A stretch of 64,000 nt of DNA, taken from Coccinella septempunctata. Taxonomy: Eukaryota; Arthropoda; Insecta; Coleoptera; Coccinellidae. The first letter of the stretch is position 1. Each line of letters starts with the position of its first letter. The notes below the pieces were generated by a model. That model did not search any database. It was not told the DNA's origin and worked only from the letters and a program-made list of their open reading frames with translations. Location: NCBI RefSeq assembly GCF_907165205.1, contig NC_058190.1, forward strand, positions 17,802,001 to 17,866,000. Direction: 5' to 3'. Below are positions 11,446 through 22,139 of this stretch, piece after piece. The position numbers and the translations under genes are program-made.

Positions 11446-12970
11446 TGTAGCGTAGTTTATGAGGGTACAATTCGTTTATAAAGCGTGAATTTTTTTTTAA
11501 CCACTACGGATTATATTATCAATAAATAAAATGGTCAGTCAGCCATTCCGTAGAACAACGCCCATCAGTCAGTGGATAAGAAATTAAATTTTTTTCGCTC
11601 TCTATAGATATAACATCATAATCATTTAAAGTAACACATGAGGCATTTCCGTGTAGCAATTGTGCCTTCAAATCTCAGAAATAAAATCCATTCGAGATCA
11701 ACAGTGTACTCAACCAACGCAAGTATACGCATATGTAATAACTCCTTGATTTTCAAACATTTTGTAACGCCTTTTTCTCGGTGTACTCGAGCGCCAGCTA
11801 TTCTTAAAGGGAAAATAGCAAACCTACCCTGGTAGCTACTAGCCGAAGACAAGGTTCCTCGGTGTCTGGTGTGTTAGCGACAACCAGTGAAAGTCAAAGT
11901 CAACGCACACAAATTATACTTCTCGACTCGTACAAGGAAATACATATAGCACTATTATAAGCCACCCCGAAGTGCCTTCGGTACCCCCTGGGTATCCACA
12001 CCAGCAGGGTACTTTAATGACAGTAGGGGTGGACTGGGAGGAGAAGAAGGGGAAAAAAAGGAAAAGTGAGGGAAGGGTGAGCCACCCCAAAGTGCCTTCT
12101 TTGGGGGATAGCAGTCGCAAACATTGACCATCCAGAGTAGTTTGGAACACCAGACAGCGTCGCTGACTCCCTTTGTGACTGTGGTGAACTTCTCCGAGGG
12201 TGTTGGAAATTGAAATCTGGAACCAACCTGCTCGGGCGCCATTTTTGTAACGCCTTTTTCTCGGTGTACTCGAGCGCCAGCTATTCTTTAAGGAAAAATA
12301 GCAAACCTATCCTGGTAGCTACTAGCCGAAGACAAGATTTCTCGGTGTCTGGGGTGCGACAACCAGTGAAAGTCGAAATCAACGCACACAAATTATATTT
12401 GTCGACTCGTACAAGGAAACACATATGGCACTATCATAAAATTCGTACAGTGAGAGATTCGAGATCAATGACTTTACAGGGCAAAACGGACGGAATGAAA
12501 CAGGATCCGATCTCAAACGTTATACGGGGGTTTACGGACGTGTTCGCCAGCCAAAACCTAAGACACACACTTAACGGACAGATATCGGACTTCAGCCAGG
12601 TTAGGGGATGAAAAATTACGACACAGAATAGCGACGGCTCACCCTTAGGCGCGTTGGGCACTGCCCGGGTATCCACACCAGCAGAGTGCTTCCCTAACCG
12701 TAGGGGTGAACACGGGAACGAGATAAAAAAAAACGGAAAATGAGGGAAGGGTGAGCCACCCCAAAGTGCCTTCGGTCAGTCAGGCAACCCAACTCACGAT
12801 CAAACATGCCGCCTGCCCTGAAGTGTCCTTCAGTAAGATGAATCGAAAGGAGTGAACAGACGAAAGAATCCAGCAGCAATCTACTGAGTTGGAAGAGGAC
12901 ACAATTTAACGACTGGTCGTCGAATTGTCCCAGAAGCAGTGGCAACATCAGCTACTCGAGTGGTGGAATC
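11446..12970. repeat. Internal direct repeats next to the BEL/Pao 3' end
   Basis: There is no convincing gene. Block 11763-11960 recurs at 12246-12439 (about 90% identical), each starting TGTAACGCCTTTTTCTCGG. A second word, GCCACCCCRAAGTGCCTTC, recurs at about 11961, 12081 and 12754. On the minus strand, which is the sense of the adjacent BEL/Pao element, the first block ends GGCGTTACA, as an LTR end might. I could not pair it with an LTR on the 5' side. Confidence 0.55.
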
Positions 12971-13011
12971 AGCCCCTGGAAAAACAGATGATATGCGGCC
13001 TATAGACCACT

Positions 13012-14481
13012 TCAGAGGAGGAAGATTACCATGTGAAAGGTGACAACGGTACCTGGAAGGATAGGAGTAGATGGATGCAACCCCTTGTTTCGTTGCTGCA
13101 AGGTATGCAAGTACTCCTGACACCAACGCTTCCAGAAGTCCTGCTGAAATCGTTTGACTAGTTGCCAACGAGACAGACGGTTTACAGACACCGAACTGAC
13201 ATCCTTATCAGGAGGAGCGGTGAGGGAGCGGAACACCAGAAAATGCCCTGGTATGAGGGCCTCAAAATCAGAAGGGTCAGACGATAGGAGATACAGAGGA
13301 CGAGAGTTGAGGATTGCCTCAACCTGAGTGCAGACGGTGAGGAACTCCTCGTAAGTGAGTTTTTGCTCGCCGATAACGCGAGTGAGATGGTGCTTAGCAG
13401 ATTTGACAGCGGCTTCCCAAAGGCCGCCCAAGTGAGGAATGGAAGGTGGTATGAATCGCCAGTCAGTTCCGGAAGACGAGGCTGTATCACAAAGACTTTG
13501 CTGATGTTGTGAAGTAGACAATAAGCGGACAAGATCACGGAGGTAGTTATGTGCACCTACGAAGTTGGTCCCGTTATCCGAAAAAATAACGGCAGAATGA
13601 CCTCGGCGTGCGACGAAGCGACGATAAGCTGGAATGAAAGCTGGGGTGGACAGCTAAGATGCCAATTCTAGGTGAACCGCTTTGGTAGTGAAACAGATGA
13701 AGACAACTAAATATGCCTTGGTGCTAACGACTCCACGCAGTCGTGCACTCGTTACATAAAATGGGCCTGCGTAGTCAACGCCAGTGGTGAGAAAAGCCAC
13801 AGCAGAGGAGAGCCGCTCAAGTGGAAGGTTGCCCATTGGTTGAATTAGAGGACGGGGTTTGCAGGAAAAGCATTTATTGCACTTGCGCAGATGATTACGC
13901 ACCACATTACGACCGTCCAAAATCCAATAACGTCGGCGAATGAACGAGTGAGTAGCGAGAGCACCGGCGTGCAGAAGACGAAGATAGGCATCATCGATAA
14001 TCAGACGAGTGAGATTATCATTTTTTGGCAGAAGCACCGGATGTTTGTGTCGATATGGTGACAGAGAGGATGAAAGGCGACCTCCAACACGCAGTAGTCC
14101 ATGCTCATCACAAAACAGGTGGAGCTTCATAATAAGCCGATGACGGGAAGACGTCAGCTCAGCTAGCTCCTCGGTAAAATGAACAGATTGGACTAGACGG
14201 ATCAAACAGATCTCGGCCTCCTGGAGCTCAATAGAGGAGAGGAAACCTGAGCGAGGTAAAGATGGATTACGAGCATTTAGAATGAATCGTCGACAAAAGA
14301 CAGTCACACGCTTGTGACGAAGATACGAGGAGAAACGTTCAACCAAGGTGGGTTCATGTGAGATGGCTGCTAACATGAAAGTGGAGGTCGGCTTGGCCTC
14401 GACCTCCACTTGTTCAGTTTGAGAGGAATCAACAGAGGAAAGAGGCCACGAAGATGTCGAGCGAAAGCCAAGGAGGACCAC
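13012..14481 (-). pseudogene. BEL/Pao integrase, broken by a nonsense codon
   Basis: Two frames that are really one. The first (14481 to 13654) has the zinc-binding HHCC-like region with LHAGALATHSFIRRRYWI and CNKCFSC, then the start of the catalytic core GVDYAGPFYV and KAVHLELAS. A single in-frame TAG at about 13654 interrupts it. Reading on in the same frame gives FSDNGTNFVGA with the second Asp, and GGLWEAAVKSAKHH with the catalytic Glu, followed by the C-terminal domain typical of BEL integrases (EYLHTLQQR). All three DDE residues are present, so the break is recent and simple. Confidence 0.85.
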
Positions 14482-14485
14482 GCCA

Positions 14486-15079
14486 TCATAAATGGTGATG
14501 ATGAATATCCGCGGGCATCAATCCTCGAGAGGCAAAATCCGCTGGCTTGTCCTCAGACAGCACATGCCTCCAGCAATCTGAAGGAATCAAATCCTGGATC
14601 TCAGCGACTCGATTGCCAACAAATGTCTTCCACCTGGGACTTTCACCGCGGATCCACGACAAAGCAACATAAGAGTCACAAAAGGCAATACACTCAGTTG
14701 TGAGATTCGGCAGAACGCGGGTGGACAGATGATGCATGAGTTTTGCGAGCAGATGGGCACCACACAGTGCAAGACGAGGCAGGGTCACAGCTTTGCAGGG
14801 AGCGATTTTAGATTTGGCCAATAGAAGAGACACGTGGTATTGATCAGATGATGTAGAATTGCGAAGATAGACGACTGCAGCGTAGCCCGACTCAGATGAG
14901 TCACAGAAGCCAATCAGCTGATGAACGGAAGACCACACGGCAGGGATGAATCGTGGGATATGAAGTTCTTCCAAGGAGGAAAGCTGGGATTGAATCAATC
15001 GCAACCACGAAGGCTGGGCTTCATTCGAAAGAGCTGACGAAAGAAGATCTTGGCGTAGAAGGTGATATGAGCTAACCAT
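14486..15079 (-). pseudogene. BEL/Pao pol, A17-type and RNase H region
   Basis: This frame continues BEL/Pao pol. It has IPRFIPAVWSSVHQLIGFCD with the first RNase H aspartate (FCDSSESGYAAVVYLR), KSKIAPCKAVTLPRLALCGA, FCDSYVALSWIRGE and KTFVGNRVAEIQDL. The series GFCD, LPRLEL-like and FVGNRVAEI is diagnostic of the Pao family. It stops at 14486 and integrase resumes almost at once in another frame, so a small frameshift separates them. Confidence 0.85.
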
Positions 15080-15846
15080 CCCAAGCGATCGAAGATTCTA
15101 GCCATCTGACTCAGCACAGTCCGTTTGGTGACTGTCCCAGAATCTTGAGACTCGGTTCACGGTCAAGAAGAAGGGGGTCAATAGAAGAAGATTCTCTGCA
15201 ATGATCAGGAGGAATACCGTCCAGCAGAGAATAATGATTAGAGGTCAGGACAGGACAGGACAGGTGAACAGCCTGTCAAGATATCATCGACATAAATCTC
15301 ATCTAGCAAGACATGCATTGCAACAGGAAATTTGGCTCCCTCATCCGAAGCCAGCTGCCTAATAGTCCTAAGTGTCCATAGTCCATAGTCCAAAGGTGAC
15401 AGTGTTCAGACGATAATATTGTAGAGGTTCCTGTTTGGTGAAGCACCAGACTATGCGTTGATAGTCTCTTTGCTCAGGGAGCATCTGAATTTGTAGACCA
15501 CTCTAATCTTGGTCGGAGGATCATCCGGACGATGTACAGGATGATGAGAAATATAGTGAGGCTCATATTGAGGACAGTCAGATGATTCAGGAACCAATTT
15601 CATGTGACTACTGTCGAGATAATCTTGCATGAACTCATTATAAGCGTTGCGAAGATCAGGGTTGTTATCGAGACGATGCTCTAATCGAAGGAACTGCCTG
15701 GTCGCCACATTGACGGAGATGCCCAGCTGGCGAGATGACAAGGGGAGACCAACAGTGTATCGACCGGTGGGACCACGGCTGACATCAGCGCGATACATCA
15801 CCTCACACTTTTTCTCAGCGGGTGTCAAGGGAAGCAGGTCAGGCAC
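15080..15846 (-). pseudogene. BEL/Pao reverse transcriptase, deleted and frameshifted
   Basis: The N-terminal RT region is readable at 15451-15846: YRADVSRGPTGRYTVGLPL, RLEHRLDNNPDLRNAY and IRVVYKFRC. The frame then breaks. Further down, the catalytic box YVDD lies at 15283-15294 within LLDEIYVDDILTG, just after FPVAMHVL. Far too little sequence separates IRVVYKF from YVDD, so most of the fingers and palm are deleted. A small GGACA tandem (CAGGACAGGACAGGACAGG at about 15246-15264) sits just beyond YVDD. The enzyme cannot be functional. Confidence 0.8.
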
Positions 15847-16880
15847 CTTATCGAGTTCCCAAAATCGCCAGACGAGGTTAACAACTGATCCGACTGCTGC
15901 GGAGAGCTCAGTGGAATGGTGTTGAGATTAGGAACGGCAGAGGGACCCACCATATCAGAAGATAGGATTTGGGAGGACACGTCAGAAGAGTCAAGCCTGT
16001 TATTAGAAGAGGGGCAGGTGGACACTGTGCGAAAAGGATCAGGCGGAGAAGGTGATGAAAGAGACAAGGCGGATGACAACCCTGCAGAAGACGATGGGGA
16101 GGTATCAGAAGAAGAATTGCAAGCAATCGCTGAGGGTAAGGCATCAGAATGAGAAGACGACGGAGAAGACACAGCAGATGGTGACCCTGTAGAGAATGAT
16201 GGAGAAGTTATCGGACGCGAAGCCTGATGAGTTCTTCGAGCCTGACTACTGACAGTGTCAGGTGAGAACGAGACATGCTTGGTTGTTTTGCGATCACGAG
16301 CATATGGCTCATAAAGTACCCAACCTAAGGTGGTAGATAATGCACCCGGAGGCTCAGACGACGGGCGTAATGTATCAGGGAGAATAAGATGAGAAAGCAC
16401 ATCCGAGTCAATCAACATCCCTATGGTACGAGGAATATAGAAGAGTGGATCAGCTAGGGTGAGATGCTGAAATTCAGGCCACCGGCCATTGAACGCTTTG
16501 ACAGGAAGGGGATCTATGTGGCTGTCAATAACGTAGGCTTTGATGATCCGATGGGAAGGATCTCCCTGGTGACAGGGGGTGACGTATGCGTATCCTTGGA
16601 TGCGAAACTGATCCGCGTTACTCAAGGTGCGAAATTGAATAGTTTCAGGATGAATGTGCAGACGAAGCTTGGAGGCCCAATCTCGGGTAATGAGGGTGTG
16701 TTGACAACCTGAATCCAAAAGAGCACGACCGAACACGACATTCTGCCGGCTATTAAGACGCATCCAAGCAGTAGGCATGAGGTGGTCGGAATTATTGTTT
16801 CGGCGCAAGGAAGATCGTGGAGATGAGTACAGATGACTGGAGAAGAGCAGATGAAAGGACGACAAAGGATGTTTGCTCAT
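15825..16880 (-). CDS. BEL/Pao aspartyl protease and serine-rich linker
   Basis: An open frame of 351 codons. The protease active site is visible as ALLDSGCQHTLIT (DSG form), followed by the flap and the hydrophobic GMLIDSDVLSHL segment typical of retropepsins. The last about 130 residues are rich in Ser and Pro and of low complexity, which is common between protease and RT in Pao elements. It is part of one gag-pol polyprotein, so the internal ATG at 16880 is probably not a true start. The frame overlaps the RT frame by 22 bp, which suggests a frameshift lesion at the junction. Confidence 0.75.
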   Translation of the reverse strand: MSKHPLSSFHLLFSSHLYSSPRSSLRRNNNSDHLMPTAWMRLNSRQNVVFGRALLDSGCQHTLITRDWASKLRLHIHPETIQFRTLSNADQFRIQGYAYVTPCHQGDPSHRIIKAYVIDSHIDPLPVKAFNGRWPEFQHLTLADPLFYIPRTIGMLIDSDVLSHLILPDTLRPSSEPPGALSTTLGWVLYEPYARDRKTTKHVSFSPDTVSSQARRTHQASRPITSPSFSTGSPSAVSSPSSSHSDALPSAIACNSSSDTSPSSSAGLSSALSLSSPSPPDPFRTVSTCPSSNNRLDSSDVSSQILSSDMVGPSAVPNLNTIPLSSPQQSDQLLTSSGDFGNSIRCLTCFP

Positions 16881-16885
16881 TGGGG

Positions 16886-18389
16886 TTAGATGACGACGAG
16901 ATGATAGTCAATCGGTACCGCTTCCGGAGGTGGGGCAAGAGTGACGAGACGGAGGAGCCAGGGACGCTCGAGACGGTGCAGAACCCCCCCCCCTAGAGAT
17001 GACAGCGTGGATTGGAGACCTGGACCCGGCAGGAGGCAAAGAAGAACATTGGTCCGTCGAGGGAGGAATCTCTTCCGTGTGGAAAGCTGAAAGGGGCGAG
17101 GTGGTAGTTGCCAAGTGGAGGATCGTATGGTGGCGTTGCCCGCACGTGTAACAACACTGATCCGAACAGCATGCAACAGTACCATGGAAAGCCGACATAC
17201 AGTTTATACACAATTGCCTTTCAGTCACGAAAGCTCGCCTCTGGTGGATGTTCATGGCCTTAAATTCTATTCTCGACACTGGCGAATGAAGTGATTCGCG
17301 GAGCAATACACACAGGCTGAGGACGAACTAGATGAAGCAGAGGGGCGTACTACAGCATATGCATGGGTGCGAGAGGATGGACCAGGGGATACTTGAGCAG
17401 ACGATATAGGAACAGACGCTGAGGCGGCTGGTGATTGAGGTCTTGACGATCTCCTGGGCGCAGACGATCGAGCCGAGGTGAGAGTAGAACTTTCCAACAC
17501 TCGCAACTGTCGATTGATGAATTCGATCAGTTAAACAAGAGTGGGAAAATCATCAGAGGATAACTGCCCCCCGAACAACTGGCGAGATGGTTCATCGAGG
17601 TTACGCAATGACATAGAGAACAGAAGATAGTCTGCCAGATCTGATATTGGCAGCGCCTTGATGGCATTCATGGCGTTCTGATGGGTGGTGATGAACCGCT
17701 TCAATTGTGGCAAAGAAGACACAGATGCTGGCCGGGACTCTAAAATCTGGTTCACGTAAAGATCTGCCAGACGCCGGGGATTTTGGTAGCGGGAGTGAAG
17801 GGCCTGATAAGCCAGAAGATAGTTGGCCGAATTCATCTCGAATCCGGAGATCACTGATGCGGCCTCACCGGAAAGAGCCGACGACAGCAGATGAAATTTC
17901 TGAATGGGCGCCAGGGAGATACTTTGGTGCACTAGGGCGTCGAAGAGAGCAATAAATCCGGGCCATTCCTCGATTTTACCGGAAAAGCAGGGCAACTCAA
18001 CCCGAGGAATCGGAAGCTCAACCGACGATGAGGAAGGCGCGGCAACAGACGAAGATGCCGTTATGCGGCTGTGGGCGGCACGAATATGCAGGCAAGTTTT
18101 GAAGAATGCTGTAAATTTGGAAGGTGAATCGTCACGCTCAGACTCCTCCAACTGAGAGTTGAGTCTGACTATCAAGTCATCAGCTTCATTGAATGATTTT
18201 TCCACCCTGGTCAATTCAGTCAGGCACATTTTAGCTCCCTGGACTTCAGTGGTCAAACCCTTAACTAAATTGAGCAGGGTGGAAGCTGCGGCGAATGCGT
18301 TCTCGCGCTTAACCATCGACTCGGCGATAGAGGCCTTCAATTTGTCTATCGACGGTATTCCGACCTTGCTGAACGACCCCGGTATGTAA
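16886..18389 (-). pseudogene. BEL/Pao gag with zinc knuckles, two lesions
   Basis: The capsid-like part (18340 to 17531, probably initiated slightly upstream near 18389) has the DUF1759-type signature LPCFSGKIEEWPGFIALFDALV and ALSGEAASVISGF. A TAA at 17531-17533 interrupts it in frame; reading through gives INRQLRVLESS and a serine-rich linker. The zinc knuckles follow: CVYCSANHFIRQC, CINCMSAFH and CYTCGQRHH. Between the first and second knuckle a five-base duplication (AGAATAGAAT at about 17265) shifts the frame. Both lesions are small, so the gag is otherwise well preserved. Confidence 0.85.
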
Positions 18390-19995
18390 AAAGATGAAAA
18401 GAATAAAATTATTCACGGGGATTTCGAAGAAGCAATGAACAGACGATTGATTGTTTGTCAGTGAAGATAATAAACAGATGACGTTGAATGCAACACTCGA
18501 AATTACAATAATAACACTGTGAAATTGCAAGTATTTCAAGATGCGAATTTACTTCGAAGGAATTCCGAAATAACTACTTGAAGCACACGCTTATCGTTGA
18601 AGATTAAAACAGATAACAGCGCGATTAGGATTGCCGTGTAGTTAATTCAATTGATTTATCCGAATAAACTAAATGATGAGTTTGAAATTAAATAATCAGA
18701 TAAACAGAAATGGAAAAATAGACTGAATTTAGGGGATTTTAGATTACTTCCCGCAAATGAGTTTGCGATCAACTTCAGATGACTTATAGATATTGAGCAA
18801 CTGAACAAGTGAAAATGCTCTTACCTACCCTAACTGGGTGAAGTCTAAACTCAGATGAATCTCCACTGGTCCGGTATCAGAATAGGGGTTCCTAAGGGAA
18901 GGGAAACACGGAACCAACCCTTCTTCTGCACTTAGCCCTGTGGCACGATAGATGAAGTGTAACGCTAGAACTCCGGCTAGCTCGAAGTTCCGGTTCTAAC
19001 GTACAATAAATTTGTAAGGAAAACAATAAAAGGAACTCACCAATAATTTCCTTCTTCTCTACTTGAATGAGGGTTAATAACAAGATGATATTATATTTTC
19101 TCCCTTGCTTTTATTTATAGTCGCCAAATCACATCGATATCAAAATTTCTAAGTCTAGTTGTTAGTTTGTGTTATTCTATCTCTCTCTTCACTATCAAAT
19201 ACACAATTCAAACGTGTTTCTTCAAGAGGTAAATAGGTATAAAATCTAAAACTTTACTATCTTTTGTAAATTAATACACAGGCGAAATTGCACCAAGATT
19301 TAATTGAGGTATACTTAGCGTGAATATGGGCGAAACGGCACAAACGTAAGGGGTGGCAACGTCCCCGGTGAGTGGCGATGTACCAAGGTGAACTGGGTGT
19401 ACCTTGGCGGTCGAGAGGTCCGCAAAATCGGGCCCAAAGTCGGCAAATCGGCCCAAAATTAGCAATCGGCCAATCGGACTGGCGCTTCCACAGAAATCGC
19501 ACTCGTAGCGCTACAATGTTAAAGTTTAAAAAAAACAATCCAACTATCAAGTACTTCGGTTACCTTATTATTATTGAAATCCAAATTAATTGAATGAATG
19601 GTGATCTCTTCACCTTCTCAATACTTCTCTTCCTTGAAATAAATTTATAACAGATCCCACACTTGTGGTTGCAGAAATTTTCTACCGCTTTTTTATTTAT
19701 CTCGTGAAGACGGAGCATCCAAAATAATAATGAGCCGAGAAAAGGATTTATTCCGGTCCGACCATTCGCGACCTGCGCTCGAATATTAGCGATCCTTGCG
19801 CACCTTCGCACGAATCTACAAACGTTCAAATTTAAACGTTAGAGAAGGACACGCGGCAATTCACTCAAAGTTGCTCAATAATACTTTGATTCACTCAATA
19901 TAGAGAGATGACGATGGTGCGATAATTTCGGCGATTTATAAGAAGATTATTTAGGTTTTCGAAAAAAGGATTTCGGCGCGTCCGGCGATGATACG
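18390..19995. other. BEL/Pao leader and possible LTR, then unassigned
   Basis: No supported gene. The 560 bp next to gag is probably leader. The segment 18958-19515 begins TGTAACGC and ends GCGCTACA, so on the minus strand it runs TG to CA with near-inverted ends, as an LTR would. A matching copy at the 3' side of the element was not found, so this is a weak call. A short inverted word (ACCAAGGT / ACCTTGG) lies at about 19372-19410. The remainder to 19995 shows nothing recognisable. Confidence 0.35.
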
Positions 19996-20349
19996 AATTA
20001 ATTGTCGTGACTGACGGAATTTCCAGCCGTAGTCAGTAGGAGATAGCTCCGTTGGAATTTGACGGTGTGCATTACGCCAAATATTTGTAATAAAGCTCGC
20101 TCTCAAGAACTGACCCATCTACATTCCTTATTTTTTATTTTTTTTTTATTTTAAAAGGATCGTTTGTGGTTCTAAGACGTCTTTGAAAATAAAACGAATC
20201 CAGCCTTGACAATTGATTTTTTTTTTCAAGCCGTATAAATGGCAAACAAATTCTTGAACCTGATTGAACATATTATTCTGGTTGCTTTCATCTGCAAGTC
20301 CAAGGTCAGCGAATGTTTTTCGAAAATCTTCACTTTGCTTCATTATCAT
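19995..20349 (-). pseudogene. Unassigned transposon-associated protein, broken copy
   Basis: The N-terminal piece (20349 to 20146) reads SEDFRKTFADLGLADESNQ and EFVCHLYGLKKK. After a poly-T/A break, a second piece at about 20120 to 19995 reads FITNIWRNAH and LSPTDYGWKF. The second piece aligns with the better preserved gene at 47370-47962, which has YITNIWRN and LTPENNGWNL. I know such sequences as widespread, repeated, uncharacterised arthropod proteins, but cannot assign a function. It sits just inside the right ~280 bp terminal repeat and may belong to that element. Confidence 0.65.
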
Positions 20350-20468
20350 TATTATTCAGTCAAATTATGTAGTCTAGGAAGAGCATTGCAAACAGAATTT
20401 CCTAATTTTTGATGCATTCTACTGACATTAATCATCCTCTGATGATTTCCAGTCCCAAATTCAAACAA

Positions 20469-20745
20469 CGCGCATTAAAGCTGACTGGCTCGCTGTGTCC
20501 CGATTGGATGTTGACTGACTATCATAATTTTGATTAACATACCAAAATACAAAAGTTTATGAAGTTTCAGCCTTAAGAAATTGATTTTATTATGTCGGTG
20601 ATCACGACAAGTTTGGCAGCGCACCTGAGGCACATGTTCTAACATCCACTTGACTGACCGCAGTATTTGATTGTATATTATGATTGTAATCACCTAAGAA
20701 AAAACCAGGCTTATTAAATTCATAGACTTTTTTTGGCTCTGCCTC
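20469..20745 (-). repeat. Right ~280 bp terminal inverted repeat
   Basis: This is the inverted partner of 11165-11445. Its outer end abuts a stray satellite block at 20746, while the left partner's outer flank has no satellite, so the flanks do not match as a simple insertion would require. The unassigned protein remnant at 19995-20349 lies just inside it and could be a gene of the same element. Confidence 0.8.
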
Positions 20746-21105
20746 TCCGTCAAGAACTATTGAACTGAAATTCAACATGTGCATCTCAATTCGAAAACTG
20801 TGTACAGTTTCGAGATTTGCGTCAAATAGATCGTATAGTTCTTTAGGAATTGAAATCAAACTTTTTCGAATCGACCACTGAAATCCCAATTCCTATCAGA
20901 ACTATCGAACCGAAATTCAACATTCACATCTCAATTCGAAAACCATGTATAGTTTCAAGATTTGGCTTAGATTGATCCAACAATTCCATAGGAATTGAAA
21001 TCATACTTTGTCAAATCGATCATTGAAATCTCAATTCCTATCAGAAATATCAAACTGAAATTCAACATGTGCATCACAATTCGACTGTGTACAGGGTGGG
21101 CAAAT
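20746..21105 (-). repeat. Stray satellite block (about 2.5 units)
   Basis: The block carries the same ~145 bp unit as the large arrays, in the same orientation as the right arm but more diverged. It begins directly at the outer end of the right terminal repeat and breaks off at about 21100 into the word TGTACAGGGTGGGCAAAT. Confidence 0.9.
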
Positions 21106-21636
21106 TTCGATGTTTTAGCACTACTGTTTTTAAACCAGAGGAGATGGACAAAATCTGATACCCCATTTTCGTTCTCTTTTTCAGAGAAGCTAATAATAGT
21201 AGTAGTCATTTTTGACCACTTTCTTTTTTTTCCGAGTTAAAAGCAAAAATTGGAAAACTGGCGATATCGAAATAAATTTATATCTCCGCTTATACTGATG
21301 ATAGAGATCTGAAATTGAAACATTATACAGGCACTTTTTAACTCGGCTTTTAAGCAGGATTTATAATTACGAAGCTATGAGCCAAAGTTATGTTTTTTCA
21401 AATTTGAACACTAGATTTCTGTGCAATGTTTTGAAAGACCAATTTTTATTGATTTCAAAAATATATATAATAGTTCATTCAAGAATGACTGACATCCCAC
21501 TAGGCCTTGAAAGTCCAGACGAAATTCAATTACCTACATTGAAATAGGTATGTACATTGTTATTTACATTGAAAGAACTCTCTTTACTTGAGAGGTAGGT
21601 ACCGAATTGTTGTAGATATTAAAAAACTTTATTTTT
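21106..21636. other. Unassigned AT-rich sequence
   Basis: No gene is seen. It opens with ACAGGGTGGGCAAAT, which resembles mariner-like MITE termini, but I found no inverted partner within 600 bp. Confidence 0.3.
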
Positions 21637-22107
21637 AATGCGGATAAATTCAGATGCATACCACCCGACGATATGAATATCGACAAGTGTTACGATCTGA
21701 ATTGAGCTAGCCAATTTGTCATCGTCAAGGCTCCCAAATGGAGTACGCTCCACCGAAGAAAAGCAGATGCTGACCATGGTTTCGGCCTCATTTGGCCTCA
21801 TCAGAGCAACATAGCATTTTTCCACGGTGGAGAACGTTTGGAATTGATGGAACTTTATTCAATGTTGTCATGTTCTAGTGGGTATTATTTACCCACAGCG
21901 CCATCCAACATGAAACGGTATCCGATTCAATCCCCCCCAGATAGAAACCAAGACGAAGACAATAGCATATGTCCCATATTTTCCCTAGTTCAGTACGCCG
22001 ATTCGCCTTTGCGAACGTCGGACGTATGATAAACTGAGAAGTCTGAGACGCGCTCGGTTCACGGCAGAGTACGATGCCGGCGGTACAATAATGAAATTTA
22101 TCCGCAT
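21637..22107. mobile_element. MITE-like element with ~14 bp inverted ends
   Basis: The ends AATGCGGATAAATT and AATTTATCCGCATT are perfect inverted copies about 470 bp apart, and the interior has no coding capacity. It sits just downstream of the Helitron stop codon. Flanking duplication is unclear (T-rich on both sides), so the superfamily cannot be named. Confidence 0.55.
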
Positions 22108-22139
22108 TATTTTATTCATTGCCTCCCCGTTTAGGCGTG

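Noticed and set aside
11955..12242. Overlapping proline- and serine-rich minus-strand frames
   Set aside because: Three overlapping frames over a repetitive non-coding stretch, with no motif; most likely LTR-type or leader sequence.
15908..16152. Acidic plus-strand frame opposite the BEL protease linker
   Set aside because: It is the antisense of the serine-rich linker; composition alone creates the open frame.
11165..20745. Maverick/Polinton element because of the long terminal inverted repeats
   Set aside because: No DNA polymerase B, packaging ATPase, capsid or protease of that type is seen in the interior. The pol genes present are BEL/Pao.
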